Notes: generated from the sequence alone by a model not told the origin. Counted from the first letter of the stretch, positions 43,486 to 55,253 are shown. The stretch: 64,000 bases of DNA from Balamuthia mandrillaris (GCA_031835245.1 JAVKOQ010000133.1:1-64000); one strand, 5' to 3'. Program-made: numbers and translations.

Positions 43486-44223
43486 ATGACTCAAGTAATA
43501 GGAGCGAAGAGAGGGATGGAAGAGAGCCACAAGGGATGGTTCGCGGTGGGGGTGCGCGTGGAGGACAAGTATGGTTGGGAGGCTCGCATGCAGCGTCGCC
43601 TAAAGAAGAAGAAACAGCAGCAACAACAAAAACCCAGAAGCGCCAACAACAGTCCCTTTCGTGCTGCCTCCTCTTCCTACTTCTCTCACTCCTCTCCTTC
43701 GCGAGAGGGAAGCCACTCTCCCTCGCTCAAGCAATTCGCTTATGGCAGCGGTTCCGCTTTGGAGGATGCCGGTGTGAGAGCCGTCGGGGAAGCCTACCAA
43801 CCGGTGGCGTTGCTACCGGAGGCTCTTGCGCTTCAGCATGGCCCGGTCCGATCGCACCACGACTTCCTTTTGCTCCAACAAGAAGCCGAGGGACAAGAAG
43901 AGACCCTTTTGGTTCCTTTGCAAGTTTCTCCTTCCGCTTTTGCTTCATCTTCACCACGGGACACAAGCAGTGAGGGCGAAAAGGTCACGCTGTTACAACC
44001 CACAAAAGAAGACCTTTCTCCACCTCTGCGCGCTTCTTCGTCTTCCACTTCCTCCTCCTCCTCTTTTTTCTTCTGCTCTGCCGAAAACGATACAAACACG
44101 AAGCACACGAGAATAAGAGCAAGGGCCAAGGTGATACCAGGGTTTCTCCTTCGCGAGTGGCAACGGGTCACTTTGACAGGCCCTTTTCCTCTCTCTTCGC
44201 ACAACAGCAACAACAACACATCC

Positions 44224-44254
<31 letters not shown>

Positions 44255-44995
44255 CTTCTTCTTTCTCTTTCTCTCTTTTATCGTCATTATCATCGGCAAC
44301 CGCTTCTTCTTCCTCCTCTTCGTTATCAATGATTCGATGGTTGCTGCAAAGGAAAAGAGTGCTGAGAGACGGAGAACTAGTCTCTTTGCCGTTTGGCGGC
44401 AATGAACGAGGAATGTTTCGATGCAGCTGTTATAGACTACGAGGAGAAGAGGAGAATGAACTGCTAAGAAAATGGGGAGCGGTGACCGAGGATACCACAG
44501 TAACGTTTCGGAGTGTGGAGGAGGACTCCTTTCGACAACGTGCTGCAGAAGATGTTGGTCTAGTCTCGCTTCGTCCATATTGTAAACCGGAAAATGGTCA
44601 TGAAGAAGAAGGAGAAGGTGATGATTTACTACCCGGACAGGAGAAGCAAAAGCATGAAAGAGACGAAGCAGAAGAGGAAGAAAGAGATGATGAGAACGGC
44701 TTGGATTCGCAACCGGGACACGAGAAACGAAAGAACGAAAGTAGTGATGATGACCTCAACAAAGTGGAGGAGGAAGATAATGAGGCACGAGAAATGTACA
44801 CTTACCTTCGCTTCTCCCTCTCTCACTCTGGCACGAAGAAGCACACGAATTGATTATTTTATGTTTCAAACAAACTAGGCTGAGAGTGATAATATGGTAT
44901 TCACTCGTGCAACCGTCGTTAGCAAAGCAATGGGGCCTTCAACAGTCTCGTGGGGTACTATTACATGGCCCTCCTGCTACTGGCAAGGTGCTTTT

Positions 44996-45034
<39 letters not shown>

Positions 45035-45235
45035 GTTCTTCCTCCTAATTCCACAATCTCTTGCATTCGAATAGACAACGATGGTGCACGGTCTAGCTGT
45101 GGAGGCAGACGCAGAAGTGATATCTGTCTCCGCTGGCACCCTCTCCCTTACTTTTCCAGGACAGCCCAAAGGAACAGCTCTTCGTCACTATTTTGAACTT
45201 GCTCGACGGCTTCAGCCTTCCATTCGTACTCTTCA

Positions 45236-45284
<49 letters not shown>

Positions 45285-45976
45285 TTCTTCTGCTCGTTCT
45301 CACATTGCCGTTTCATAAACAGTATTAGTGGATGATGCAGATATTATATTCCCAAGAATGGATGCTGCGGATGCAGAAGAGGAGGCCTCGTCACACGAAG
45401 CCACTTCTGTTTTTCTATCTCTTGCTGAGGAGCTCGCATCCTCCAACTCTCTTGTTCTTTTGGTATTCTCTCTCTCTCATCTTTTGTTCACTATGGATGA
45501 TGCTGACTTCACGCGTAGGTAGTTGTTACTAGTCGGCTAAAGCAGCTTCATCCTCGTGTTCGTAACTATTTTGAGGTTCTCCTTTCACTCTCTCTCACTG
45601 TCATGTACATTCTGTATTTGTTTGTTTACTCACTTTATTAAAATAGGATGAGATTGAAGTGGATATACCTACGCCAATGCAACGGAGGACTATCTTTAGA
45701 GGTTGCATGCGACGTTATTGCTCTTCATCAACAGCAGGCGTTCCCGTTTCTCTCAGCCAGAACCTTTCCCTCCACACCATCAGCGATAGGTGTCATGGCT
45801 TCACCGGTATATTCTTTTTTCTCTGCTGGTTTATGCTCTTTTCCGATCTAATGAGTGACAATGGATAGGAGGAGATGTGATAGCGGTTTGCAGAGACGCA
45901 GTCTTAAACGCCGTTCAGCGGTATTGGGTACAATTCTCTGTCTCTCTGTCTCTCTGTCTCTCTGTCTCTCTGTCTA

Positions 45977-46019
<43 letters not shown>

Positions 46020-47206
46020 GGGCGGCTGACATTGGACAAAATCAAAGGAAAACGGAAAGAAAGCGACAGTGGAGGAAAGTGATTTCGCTATTGTGCTCCA
46101 ACGACACCGCCCGTCTACATTGGGAAAACTTGCTGTGTCGGTGCCTCGAGTAAGCTGGAACGACGTTGGCGGAATGCACGAAGCCAAGGAACAGCTTCAA
46201 GAGGCTGTGACCTGGGCCTATGAACGCCGAGATGCGTATTTCCGACTCGGCATATATCCTCCCACCGGCATTCTTTTGTACTGTTCTATCTTCTCTGCTT
46301 TTCTCTTCTTCTACCTCTGCTTCCGGCACCTTCCTGTTCGTAATTGCTTTTTCAAAATAATGATAGATACGGGCCACCTGGGACAGGAAAGACGTTGCTT
46401 TGCTCGGCGGTAGCTTCCGAGTGCCATGCCAACTTTTTACCGGTAAACATAGTGGATCTAGTGCAGAGCTACGTGGGAGAGTCGGAGAAGATGTTGGCAG
46501 AGATCTTTCGTAAAGCCAAATCCAGCAGTCCTTGCATCCTCTTCTTTGATGAAATTCAAGCCATCTTTGGCAGCCGCTCTTCTGGTGGTTCCTCCACCAA
46601 AATGGTTCGCTACCTTCTTCTCTCTCTCTCTCGTTTTTCTCTCTCTCTCTCTCTCTCTCGTTCTCTCTCGTTCCCTTTCTCTCGTCTTCTCAAGTTAAAC
46701 CTTCTCTTTTTTTCTTTCCTTAGATGATCTCCCAATTACTTTTGGAAATGGACATGATGAACAGTGAATCGCATGACAGAAAGGCCAAAGGGAGGGAACA
46801 ATACGCTGCAGCCGACGCACGAGTGATCGTCATCGCCGCCACCAACTGCCCCGAAGCCATCGACGAGAGCTTCCTTCGCCCCGGACGGTTCGAGCGTTGC
46901 ATCTACGTCGGCCCGCCAGATGCCTCTTCTCGCGCCAACATTCTTTCATTGTTCTTTGGCGGCAGTGGTGAGCGCGTTTGTCCTGGCGTGCTCCATAACT
47001 TGACTTCCATGGTGGAGCGAACGGAAGGGTTCACCGGAGCTGACTTGCAGAATGTTTGCCGGAAAGCTGCCCTCCTTGCCCTGCAAAGGGATCATCAGAA
47101 GATAGAGTGGGAGGACGTGGATGAAGCGTTACAAGAGAGCACTCCCTCCGTCACACCAGAGGTTGTTGCCTCGCTGCTGCGATGGCGGGAACGAAATGAA
47201 GCTTAA
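43486..47206 (+). CDS. Tandem AAA ATPase, AFG2B/SPATA5L1-like, with degenerate first AAA domain
   Basis: The first exon (43486 to about 44796) is a low-complexity N-terminal region with Ser runs and a more ordered part (WQRVTLTGPFP; MFRCSCYRLRG). It joins at GAAAT/GCTGAG to AAA domain 1: LHGPPATGKTTM, ILLVDDADIIFP, VVVTSRLKQLHP. Domain 2 follows: [69 protein letters not shown]. Domain 1 has Asp for the Walker B Glu and Ser for the sensor-1 Asn, so it is probably a weak or inactive ATPase. Domain 2 looks active and has an insert before sensor 1, as I recall in SPATA5L1. PEX6 is the main alternative. Four introns carry CT runs. Confidence 0.75.
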
Positions 47207-47415
47207 CAAAGCGAATAAGGAGGGTTACACACTTATGAGCAAGTTGTTTCAAGGCGAGAAAGGAGAGCACATAAGAGAGAGAGAAGAGAGAAGAGAAACA
47301 AATGCAGCAAAGAAAGCTGTGTTAAAACGGCTGAATAAAAAATACAGAAAGAAGAGGAGTTCGTCTGTGCAAAAAACATATTTTAAAAAAAAAGGGAAAG
47401 AACGCGTGGGTTTGA

Positions 47416-47800
47416 CTACTCTTCGCTCATCATCATCGCCGCAAAGGCTTTGTAGTCAATCATGCCACCGCCCACATCAAATTGCATAGCTTCCGCCAAG
47501 AACTCTTCCACCTTTACAAAAAACAAGGAGAAAGTAAGAGATCACGCTACACACTAAAAACCCAAAAAAAAAAACGCAGGTAGCGGAAGGAGAGAGATAA
47601 CGAACGTCGGGCATAAGCTCGCCGTTGTTTTCCACGATGAATCGAAGGTCGGTGATCGAAAGAAGGCCGTCTTGGTCTTCGTCAAAATTGTAAAATGCTT
47701 CTTGTAATCTTTCGACCTCGTTCTGTGATCAAATGAGATGGTCAGAAGGTTCAGGATTATTATTTTTTTGATTTTTTTTTTATTAAACACTCACCGCCAT
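47416..47800 (-). CDS. Single-lobe EF-hand protein, myosin light chain-like
   Basis: Three exons: 47800-47795 (only ATGGCG), 47722-47606 and 47511-47416, giving 72 residues. The first EF loop (DEDQDGLLSITDL) is canonical for calcium binding; the second (DVGGGMIDYKAF) is degenerate. The protein is half a calmodulin. Dictyostelium has single-lobe myosin-I light chains of this size (MlcB and MlcC), so a class I myosin light chain is the best guess. The 6-base first exon hides the gene from simple ORF calling. Confidence 0.75.
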
Positions 47801-48206
47801 TTTGCTTCTTGTTTACCAACAACCTTGGGTTTTGTTTTTTGCTTGCTCGAATCGTGTTTGCTTTCTTTTTCTCTCGCGAGGAGCAATAAATAAGAAGGAG
47901 ATTTTTGTCGACCACTTTGTATTAACTGTAGACAATTGAGCACGCATCGAGCACGTTTTCGGTTGCTATTGTGTCGACCTTTTTTAGTGACGACCTGAAA
48001 GGAATGCAGGGAGACGAGAGACGATGGTTTTTTGGAAAAACTCAAAGGCGTACCAGCAGGAGGCGTTGACATTACCCCTAGGCCAGTGCTAATGCCAACC
48101 CTCTAGTACCACGATTCCAAACAAAACCCAGAAATCACCAAAAACGGGCTACTCGCGCTTTGGCTGATCAGCTTCCATTCACTACTTTGTTGTCGATCAT
48201 CAAGTA
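47801..48206. other. Promoter region between the EF-hand gene and tRNA-Phe
   Basis: Contains GTCGAC at 47907-47912 and 47973-47978. No gene is seen. Confidence 0.4.
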
Positions 48207-48279
48207 GCCCCTATAGCTCAGCTGGTAGAGCGTTAGACTGAAGATCTAAAGGTCGCTGGTTCAAACCCGGCTGGGGGCA
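48207..48279 (+). tRNA. tRNA-Phe (GAA)
   Basis: 73 bases. The acceptor stem GCCCCTA pairs with TGGGGGC. D-arm GCTC...GAGC, anticodon stem TTAGA/TCTAA with loop CTGAAGA giving anticodon GAA, and T-arm GCTGG TTCAAAC CCGGC. Discriminator A. No intron. A T-run (TTTTTTTG) lies about 30 bases downstream. Confidence 0.97.
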
Positions 48280-48391
48280 TTTCTTTTGGTTATTTTTGAT
48301 TTATAAATCTTTTTTTTGTTGGTCCCAACCAATGCTTTTGCACGTGCATGCAGCTCCATGCCTGTCGTTTCATAGCAGCTCATGAACTTTT

Positions 48392-49259
48392 TTATTGACA
48401 CAGACATCGCGAACTGGATGGTTGTGGGGAGTGTATCGGCCGCTGATCAGAAATACCAACTGGTTTTTTAAGGCTTTGCAGAGAAGGCATGTAGCTTGGT
48501 CGTTGAGTGGGTGGCAGTCTTGCAAACGGGTCTAGGGTGGCTTCAACCAACATTTTTACGGCCTGTTGCACATTCTCTCTTGTCTTTGCGCTATTTTTTT
48601 GCATGTAAAGTGATGAGCAGAGAAACACAAAAGATAAGTCAATAAAAGAAGAGCAGCAAAACAGCAGAGCCGTAGATGACAAGACGAGAGAAGCAGAAGA
48701 GAAGGCGAACAAAAAACAAAAAGAAGAGAACGAGAAGAGAATAAAGAAAACAAGAAGCGAGAGGAGCAAAACCTTGTGCGAATGTGGGCAAAAGCGCCCC
48801 ATTTAGCGGCCATCTCTTCTGCCATCTCATCGCTCACCTGACATGCTTCCTGCTGATCGCACTTGCAGGCAACCAACAACCTTGCCACTTGCCTGTACTT
48901 CTCACTTACTTCTGCGCTCTCGTTTGCGGTGGCCAACCATTCATCCAGCCCCTGGAAGGAGGCGAGGTCGGTGCTGTCGTAGCAAATGAGTAAACCGTGC
49001 TTGGCCATTAAGTGCATCGGTGGCGTATTTCGGATGAATTTTGCTCCTGGGAAGGGACCATGCAAAATGAAGAGAAGCAGAAAGAATGAAAGCAGAACGC
49101 ACAAAAACCAACGTTAACAAGAGTCAAAAGAATCACCCAGAAACAACGAATGTGAAACGTTACCACAGATGTTCCAAAGCAAGATCTGAACAAGTACAAG
49201 GTTAGTTGCAATACATCATGCTTGTCTCATGTGTTTTGCTTTGTCCTCTCCTCTCCTCT

Positions 49260-49301
<42 letters not shown>

Positions 49302-49942
49302 ATCCTACCCTACATTTTTTGAAGAAGTTACAGTAACAACGAACCTTAGCATTATGGCCATCAGCCACCTGCATCTCAAAAGTGGTGTAGTTATATGGTG
49401 AACCCGTAATATAACTGTCGTCATATTCAAAGCAACGATGAAAGGATGACTTGCCTGCGCCGTGTGGTCCTTGCTTTTGAAGTAAGTAAACTGCATTGCT
49501 ATTTGGCATGGCTCCAAACCAACTTACCAACGAGACTCAAGCGCAGTTGATATTGTTCATGTGCTTGTTCTTGACCTCCGGCATCTCTTCTTATCACTTG
49601 TTGAAGAGAAGGACGACGGGCCTTCCATTCCTGCAGCGTTTCATTCAGCCACCTCATGTACCGTTGCTTCCAGCAAAAGTTCACATCCCCTTCATTTTCA
49701 TCGTTGGCTTCTTCTTGTTCTTGCCAAGAGGCACGCCCCAAGGGTCGCCACAAACAGTCCGCTCTGCTGAGGTCCGCAAAGAGACGACAGACCCGACCGA
49801 GCGAGCAGAGGTCTTCCATGGTGTGGAGGTGCGAGAAGACCTCCAGCAACAGTTCCGGAGGGATGTGCCCCAAGGTCAATTGCTTTGGAGGAGCAGTCCG
49901 TGTTGCAGTAATAGTATTAGTAGTGCTGGTTGTCGAGGCCAT
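48392..49942 (-). CDS. F-box/Ras-like GTPase fusion, paralogue 1 (inverted)
   Basis: Five exons on the minus strand. Exon 1 (49942 to about 49527) has an F-box (IPPELLLEVFSHLHTMEDLC) and a Trp-rich linker ending LRLSLVG. Exon 2 completes the P-loop (GPHGAGKSSF). A very short exon 3 carries KILLWNICG at the switch II position. Exon 4 has HGLLICYDSTDLASF...WL and ACKCDQQ (the NKxD position, Asn lost). Exon 5 begins with SAKTRENVQQA (the SAK motif) and ends RCLCQ. The predicted role is an SCF adaptor arm coupled to a GTPase, perhaps membrane-anchored through the terminal CLCQ. Met at 49974 or 50083 could extend the N-terminus. Confidence 0.85.
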
Positions 49943-50150
49943 TCTTCTTCTTCTTCTCCCTCTTCTTTCCATACTGCTTCTTGTTATTTTAATTATTATT
50001 CCTTTATGAACATGACCTTCATCATTGCAACCGTCTGGAGAGGATGGATGAATGGCTGCGTGAGTCTCTTTCTCACAACCCACTCAATTCTCTCTGGTTA
50101 CCTTTCTCATTCTCTTGTTTGGTCCCTCGTTTCTCTTCGTCGTTTCTCTG

Positions 50151-50193
<43 letters not shown>

Positions 50194-50387
50194 GTTCTTG
50201 GTAGTTTTTTCCTATATTTTTTTGTTCGTTGGGATAGTAGAAGTGCGGTTTCAGTATAAGCACTTCTGATGGAAAGAAAGTGAAGTCGGTCCGGCGACGG
50301 ACCCAGCAAACAAACTAAAACAAAGAAGGGTTAGTTGCAAGGAGAAAGCACAAGTTGAAAAAAGCAACACACGCTAAAGAGGACAAC

Positions 50388-51292
50388 ATGTTGCACCTCC
50401 TTGCGGCAGTGCAGCAGCAGCCTGCGAGCACAGTGGAAGTGCTGCCACCGGAAATGCTGTTGGAGATCTTTTCGCACCTGAGGAGCATGGAGGAGCTTTG
50501 TGCCGTCAGTCAGGTCTGCCGTCTCTTTGCGGCCGTCAGCCGAGAGGACCTCTTGTGGAAGCCCTTGGGCTGTCCCGCTTGGCAAGAAGAGCAACAGGCA
50601 CAGGACCAGGGGGAAGCCAACGGAGACGGCGCTCTGTGGAAGAGGCGCTATATGAAGTGGATGCGACGTTGCGTGAGCGAGTGGCTGGCTCGCCGTCCGT
50701 CCTACCAATACCCCGCTGAGCCCCGGCATGCTCTACAAGCGGAGGACGAGGAGGAGAACAAGCAGCTGTTGATACACCTCAGTTTGATCGGTAACTAACC
50801 TTTTGTCGCCAACCCAACGCTGTGAGACGTTTGGCTGATGATGCTTGCTGTGAAGGCTCGTCTGGAGTGGGGAAGACCTCGTTTGTGCATCGTTTTGGCT
50901 ATGATAGGTTTCGCGAAGGGTACCACTGTGGCATCGGGTTGGACTTTCTGTTGAAGAGAATGAAGTTGACCAACGACATGATAAACGCCAAGGTAGTTTA
51001 AAGACTTCTCTCCCTGTTGTTCGTCCTTGAGCTTGTTCGTTTTTGTCTCTTTTGCTTTATTCTTCATTCTAAGTTGTTGTTGCTTACTTTTTTTTTGGTG
51101 ATGTCTTCAAATTGGCTGTACCTGGTAGGTTTTGGTTTGGGAGCCATGTGGTAGGCCATTCTTCGTTCCTTCGTTCTTCATTCTTCTTGTTCTTGTTCTT
51201 GTTCTTGTTCTTGTTCTTGTTCTTGTTCTTGTTCTTGTTCTTGTTCTTGTTCTTGTTCTTGTTCTTGTTCTTGTTCTTGTTCTTCTTGTTCT

Positions 51293-51325
<33 letters not shown>

Positions 51326-51930
51326 CTATTCCTTTCTATTAACCTTATGCTCTTTTGAAGGTGCTGAACGCTGGCGGAATCTACCAACCTTTCTTTTGAA
51401 GAGAAAGCATGGAGTGGCCTTTTGCTACGACAGCACGGACCTCACCTCTTTCCTGGAGCTCAACCAATGGTTGGAGCGACTGAACCAGTTTCTAGAAACC
51501 ATGGGAGAAGCTGCACGGGCCTCGCTGGCAGTAAGGATGTTGATAGGGCTGAAGTGCGATGAGAAGGATGCTTGCCAAGTGAGTGATGCCATGGCCGAAG
51601 AAATGGCGGCCAAGTTGCAGGCCTTTGTTCACATTCGTACCAGGTCCTCCAGTTTCTATCCGTCTTTCTTGCGGTAATACCATTGCTTGCTTAACTCTTT
51701 CTCCACACAACAGTGCCAAGACGGGAGAGAACGTGGACGAGGCTGTCAGGGTGCTGGCAGAAGCAACACTGAATCCTTTTGTGGGATTGGAGCCGTGCCA
51801 ACGGCCTGCCTACATTCCCGACTTGACGTCTCTCTTGGTTGAGAGAGGTTTCTTTGAGCCCGTGCCAACACCAGCACCAGCAGCAAAGGAAAGAGGCCAA
51901 AGCAGCACATGGCGTTGTGTTTGTCAATAA
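50388..51930 (+). CDS. F-box/Ras-like GTPase fusion, paralogue 2
   Basis: Same five-exon plan as the inverted copy. F-box LPPEMLLEIFSHLRSMEELC; P-loop GSSGVGKTSF, split after its first Gly; short exon VLVWEPCG; FCYDSTDLTSFLELNQWLERL; GLKCDEK; SAKTGENVDEAVRVL; C-terminus RCVCQ. The intron after WEPCG (about 51151-51360) is filled with a (TTGTTC)n repeat. Gly and Lys of the P-loop and the SAK box are intact, while the switch II DxxG reads EPCG. The exon joins are in frame throughout. Confidence 0.88.
51181..51320. repeat. (TTGTTC)n / (TTC)n intronic repeat
   Basis: About 18 nearly perfect TTCTTG hexamers followed by TTC units, within the third intron of GTPase paralogue 2. The paralogue downstream has an expanded TTC repeat in the same intron. 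Confidence 0.95.
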
Positions 51931-52041
51931 AAAAAATAAAAAGAGCTCAGCATTGCAGAGAAAGAAAAAGAAGAGAGAGAGAAAAAGAAGAGCGAGAGCG
52001 AGAGAGAGAGAGAGAGAGAGCAAGAGAAGAAGGAAGAAAGG

Positions 52042-53546
52042 ATGTTCAACCTACTGCTGAAGAAAACCAAAGCACAACCAGAGCCACGTGCAAACATAGT
52101 GGAAGTGCTGCCACCGGAGCTCTTGTTGGAGATCTTTTCGCACCTGAGGAGCATGGAGGAGCTTTGTACCGTCAGTCAGGTCTGCCGTCTCTTTGCGGCC
52201 GTCAGCCGAGAGGACCTCTTGTGGAAGCCCTTGGGCTGTCCCTCTTGGCAAGAGGACGAAGAAGCAACAGAAAGAGGAGGTCAAACGTCGGAGGTAGCTT
52301 CATGGAAGTTGCGTTACATGACCTGGCTGAGACACACTCTGGAGGTTTGGCTGGCTCGTCGTCCAATCTTTGAAAGACCAACGCCACGAAAGACGCCACT
52401 ACTACTGGAGGAGGACGAAGAGGAAGCAGGGAAACACGAGCCACCTCCCAAACGGCTCGAGCTTTGCTTCAGCTTGATCGGTGCTTCTTCCTCTCATCTC
52501 ATTCTTGTATTGGGTTATTATTTCAGCTAAAGAGACCGACGTTTCATGCTGGTATGGTGCAAGGTTCTGTGGGAGCAGGAAAGACCAGCTTTCTTCAAAG
52601 GTTTGCTGATGTGGATTGGCGGGACCACGGCAGATATCCGATGGACTTCTCATGCCGGACCATGAGGATTATGGACGGCTTGACTGCCAAGGTCCCTTCT
52701 TTTCTTTTTGTATTTTTTTTTTGAAAGCTCTTACACTTTTTGCGTTCAGGTAACAGTTTGGGAGCCGTGTGGTAAGTGTCATTGATATTCTTCTTCGCTC
52801 TTCGTCCTTCTTCGTTCTTTGTTCTTCGATCTTAATCTTCTTCTTCTTGTTCTTGTTCTTGTTCTTCTTCTTGTTCTTGTTCTTGTTCTTCTTCTTCTTG
52901 TTCTTCTTGTTCTTCTTCTTCTTGTTCTTCTTCTTGTTCTTCTTCTTCTTCTTCTTCTTGCTTCTTCTTGCTTCTTGCTTCTTCTTCTTCTTCTTCTTCT
53001 TCTTCTTCTTCTTCTTCTTCTTCTTCTTCTTCTTCTTCTTCTTCTTCTTCTTCTTCTTCTTCTTCTTCTTCTTCTTCTTCTTCTTCTTCTTCTTCTTCTT
53101 CTTCTTCTTCTTCTTCTTCTTCTTCTTCTTCTTCTTCTTCTTCTTCTTCTTCTTCTTCTTCTTCTTCTCCTTCTTCTTCTGCTCTTCGTCTTCTTCCTTG
53201 CTGTTTAAACTGACAAGTTCATAGGCGTTGAACGTTTTAACGCATTACCGAATTGGCTTTTGCTAAACAAGCATGGTGTGGCTTTCTGCTACGACAGCAC
53301 GGACCTCACCTCCTTCTTGGAGCTCACCGAATGGTTGGAACGACTGAACGATGTGGTGAAAGACAAAGGAGCAAAGTTTAATCCTCTGGTGAGGTTATTG
53401 GTGGGACTTAAGTGTGATCAGGTTGCCTGTCAAGTGAGCAATGCCATGGCTGAAGAAATGGCGGCCAAGTTGAATGCCTTTGCTCACATTCGTGCCAGGT
53501 TTTCAATCTTTTAACTTCTTTCAATCCTTCATCGTTTCCTCCTTTT

Positions 53547-53589
<43 letters not shown>

Positions 53590-53808
53590 GGGCTTGTTAG
53601 TTCAAAGACAGGAGTGAACGTGGAATACGCCATCAGGCTTCTGGCCAAGGCAACCCTAGATCCATTCTCGGGTTTGTCGCCGTGCCATCGGCCAGCATAC
53701 ATCCCTGAGACCTCCTCCCTCCTTCGCAGAGGTCGGCTGGGAGCTTGTCTCCTGCCACCAAAAGACTGTGTCGCGCCGTCATCCCCCTCAGCATGTCTCT
53801 GCCAATAA
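52042..53808 (+). CDS. F-box/Ras-like GTPase fusion, paralogue 3
   Basis: F-box LPPELLLEIFSHLRSMEELC, nearly identical to paralogue 2 through LLWKPLGCPSW. P-loop GSVGAGKTSF; short exon VTVWEPCG; FCYDSTDLTSFLELTEWLERL; GLKCDQV; SSKTGVNVEYAIRLL; C-terminus ACLCQ. The third intron (about 52773-53225) contains a very long TTC repeat. Paralogues 2 and 3 are the closest pair, pointing to a recent tandem duplication. It starts only 111 bases after the stop of paralogue 2. Confidence 0.88.
52820..53175. repeat. Long (TTC)n / (TTCTTG)n intronic repeat
   Basis: TTC and TTCTTG units, then about 190 bases of nearly pure TTC, inside the third intron of GTPase paralogue 3. Long Phe, Ser and Leu frames over it are repeat artefacts. 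Confidence 0.95.
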
Positions 53809-53915
53809 TGCCAGCGTTACTCTCGCTAATTAAAGGGGGAAGAAGGACAAACCAAAGTTCAAAGGACACAAAAGTGTTTTGTTTTTGATGTGTTGTTGCT
53901 CGTGAGGGAAGAACA

Positions 53916-55253
53916 ATGGAGTTGGCAACCACTTCTGCCAAAACGATTGGTCCTTCTCCCTTAAACTTGTTACAAATGCCTCCCGAATTGTTGGTGGCGG
54001 TCTTCTCTCACTTACGCACGATGGAAGACCTCTGCACGGTCAGCCAGGTCTGTCACCTCTTTGCCCAGCTCAGCAGAGCGGACTGCTTGTGGCGACCCTT
54101 GGGGTGTGCTGCCTGGCAAAAGGAGGAGTATGTTTGCTGGAAGCAAATGTACATGAAATGGTTGAACGCAACTCTGGTGGAATGGAAGGCCCTTCGTCCT
54201 TCTTTGAGTAAACAAGACGGTGAAGATAACGGTGGCAAAGCACAGGAGGAACAACAAATGGAAGAGAAGCAGGTTCGTTTGAGTCTCGTTGGTAAGTATC
54301 CAGTCTTCCTTAAGGCAACAGAGTAGAACCTCGAGCTGAACGGTTTGTCTTTGGGGGAAAACGACAACACAGGTACGCCTGGTGCTGGTAAGACTGCCTT
54401 GATGCGCAGGTTTGCTTTGCAGGACGTTGAATATCCAGACCCTTTCTTGAACTTCGGGGAGAGAGACATGCAGCTTGTAGGAGGCCACGACATAAAGGTA
54501 GGACAATAAAGAGAAATGTGAAAGAGTGAAGAGGAGCTAACACTCATCACAAAGTCAGATTCTTCTTTGGGATTCGCGTATGTAAGCCATCTCCTCTCTC
54601 TTCTCTCTTCGCTGTTCTCTCATTCTATGTTCTCTCTCTTCTCTGTTATCTCCCTCTCTCCTCTCCGATGATGTTAGGTCAGTATGGAACAGGTACTTTC
54701 CTGGAGTGCCCCACATATTTTTGAGGAAGAAGCATGGTTTGTTCATCTGCTACGACAGCACCGACCTTGCCTCTTTCTTGAACCTGAACCAATGGTTGGC
54801 GAACGTGGACGACCTAGCCAACGAGTGTCAAGGCTACAGACAAGCGGCGAGATTGTTGGTGGCTTGCAAGTGCGATCGGCAGGATGAATGCCAAGTCAGC
54901 GAGGAGATGGCGGCAGAGATGGCTGTAAAGTGGGGAGCTTTTGCCCACATTCGTACAAGGTTGTTTCTGTTTCTTTTTTCTGTTGCTATCGTCGTTCGAA
55001 GTAACTTTCTTTTCTTATCTTTTCTTTTTGTGTTTTCTGCAGTGCGAAGACAAAAGAGAACGTGGAGGAGGCCATACGTATGTTGGTTGAAGCCACTCTC
55101 GATCCGTTTGCACGATTGCCACCGAACCAGCGGCCAAGCTATTTGCCTTCACTTCCGAGGCTGAGAGCGTGTTCTTCCGCGCAGCCCCTCTCTCATGACA
55201 TGCCGTCTGGGTGGTGTCAACAGCCATCCGTGACGCGATGTCTTTGCCAATAA
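53916..55253 (+). CDS. F-box/Ras-like GTPase fusion, paralogue 4
   Basis: F-box MPPELLVAVFSHLRTMEDLC; linker ends VRLSLVG; P-loop GTPGAGKTAL; short exon KILLWDSR, whose donor gives an in-frame M/SVW join; FICYDSTDLASFLNLNQWLANV; ACKCDRQ; SAKTKENVEEAIRML; C-terminus RCLCQ. The linker and SLVG segment and the ACKCD box are closer to the inverted paralogue 1 than to paralogues 2 and 3. The switch II motif is degenerate (WDSRM). Confidence 0.87.

Noticed and set aside
45000-46020. CT/GA runs as mobile-element termini
   Set aside because: They lie inside spliced introns of the AAA gene, without target-site duplications or element coding.
52769-53224. Long Phe/Leu/Ser ORFs
   Set aside because: They are translations of the intronic TTC repeat of GTPase paralogue 3.
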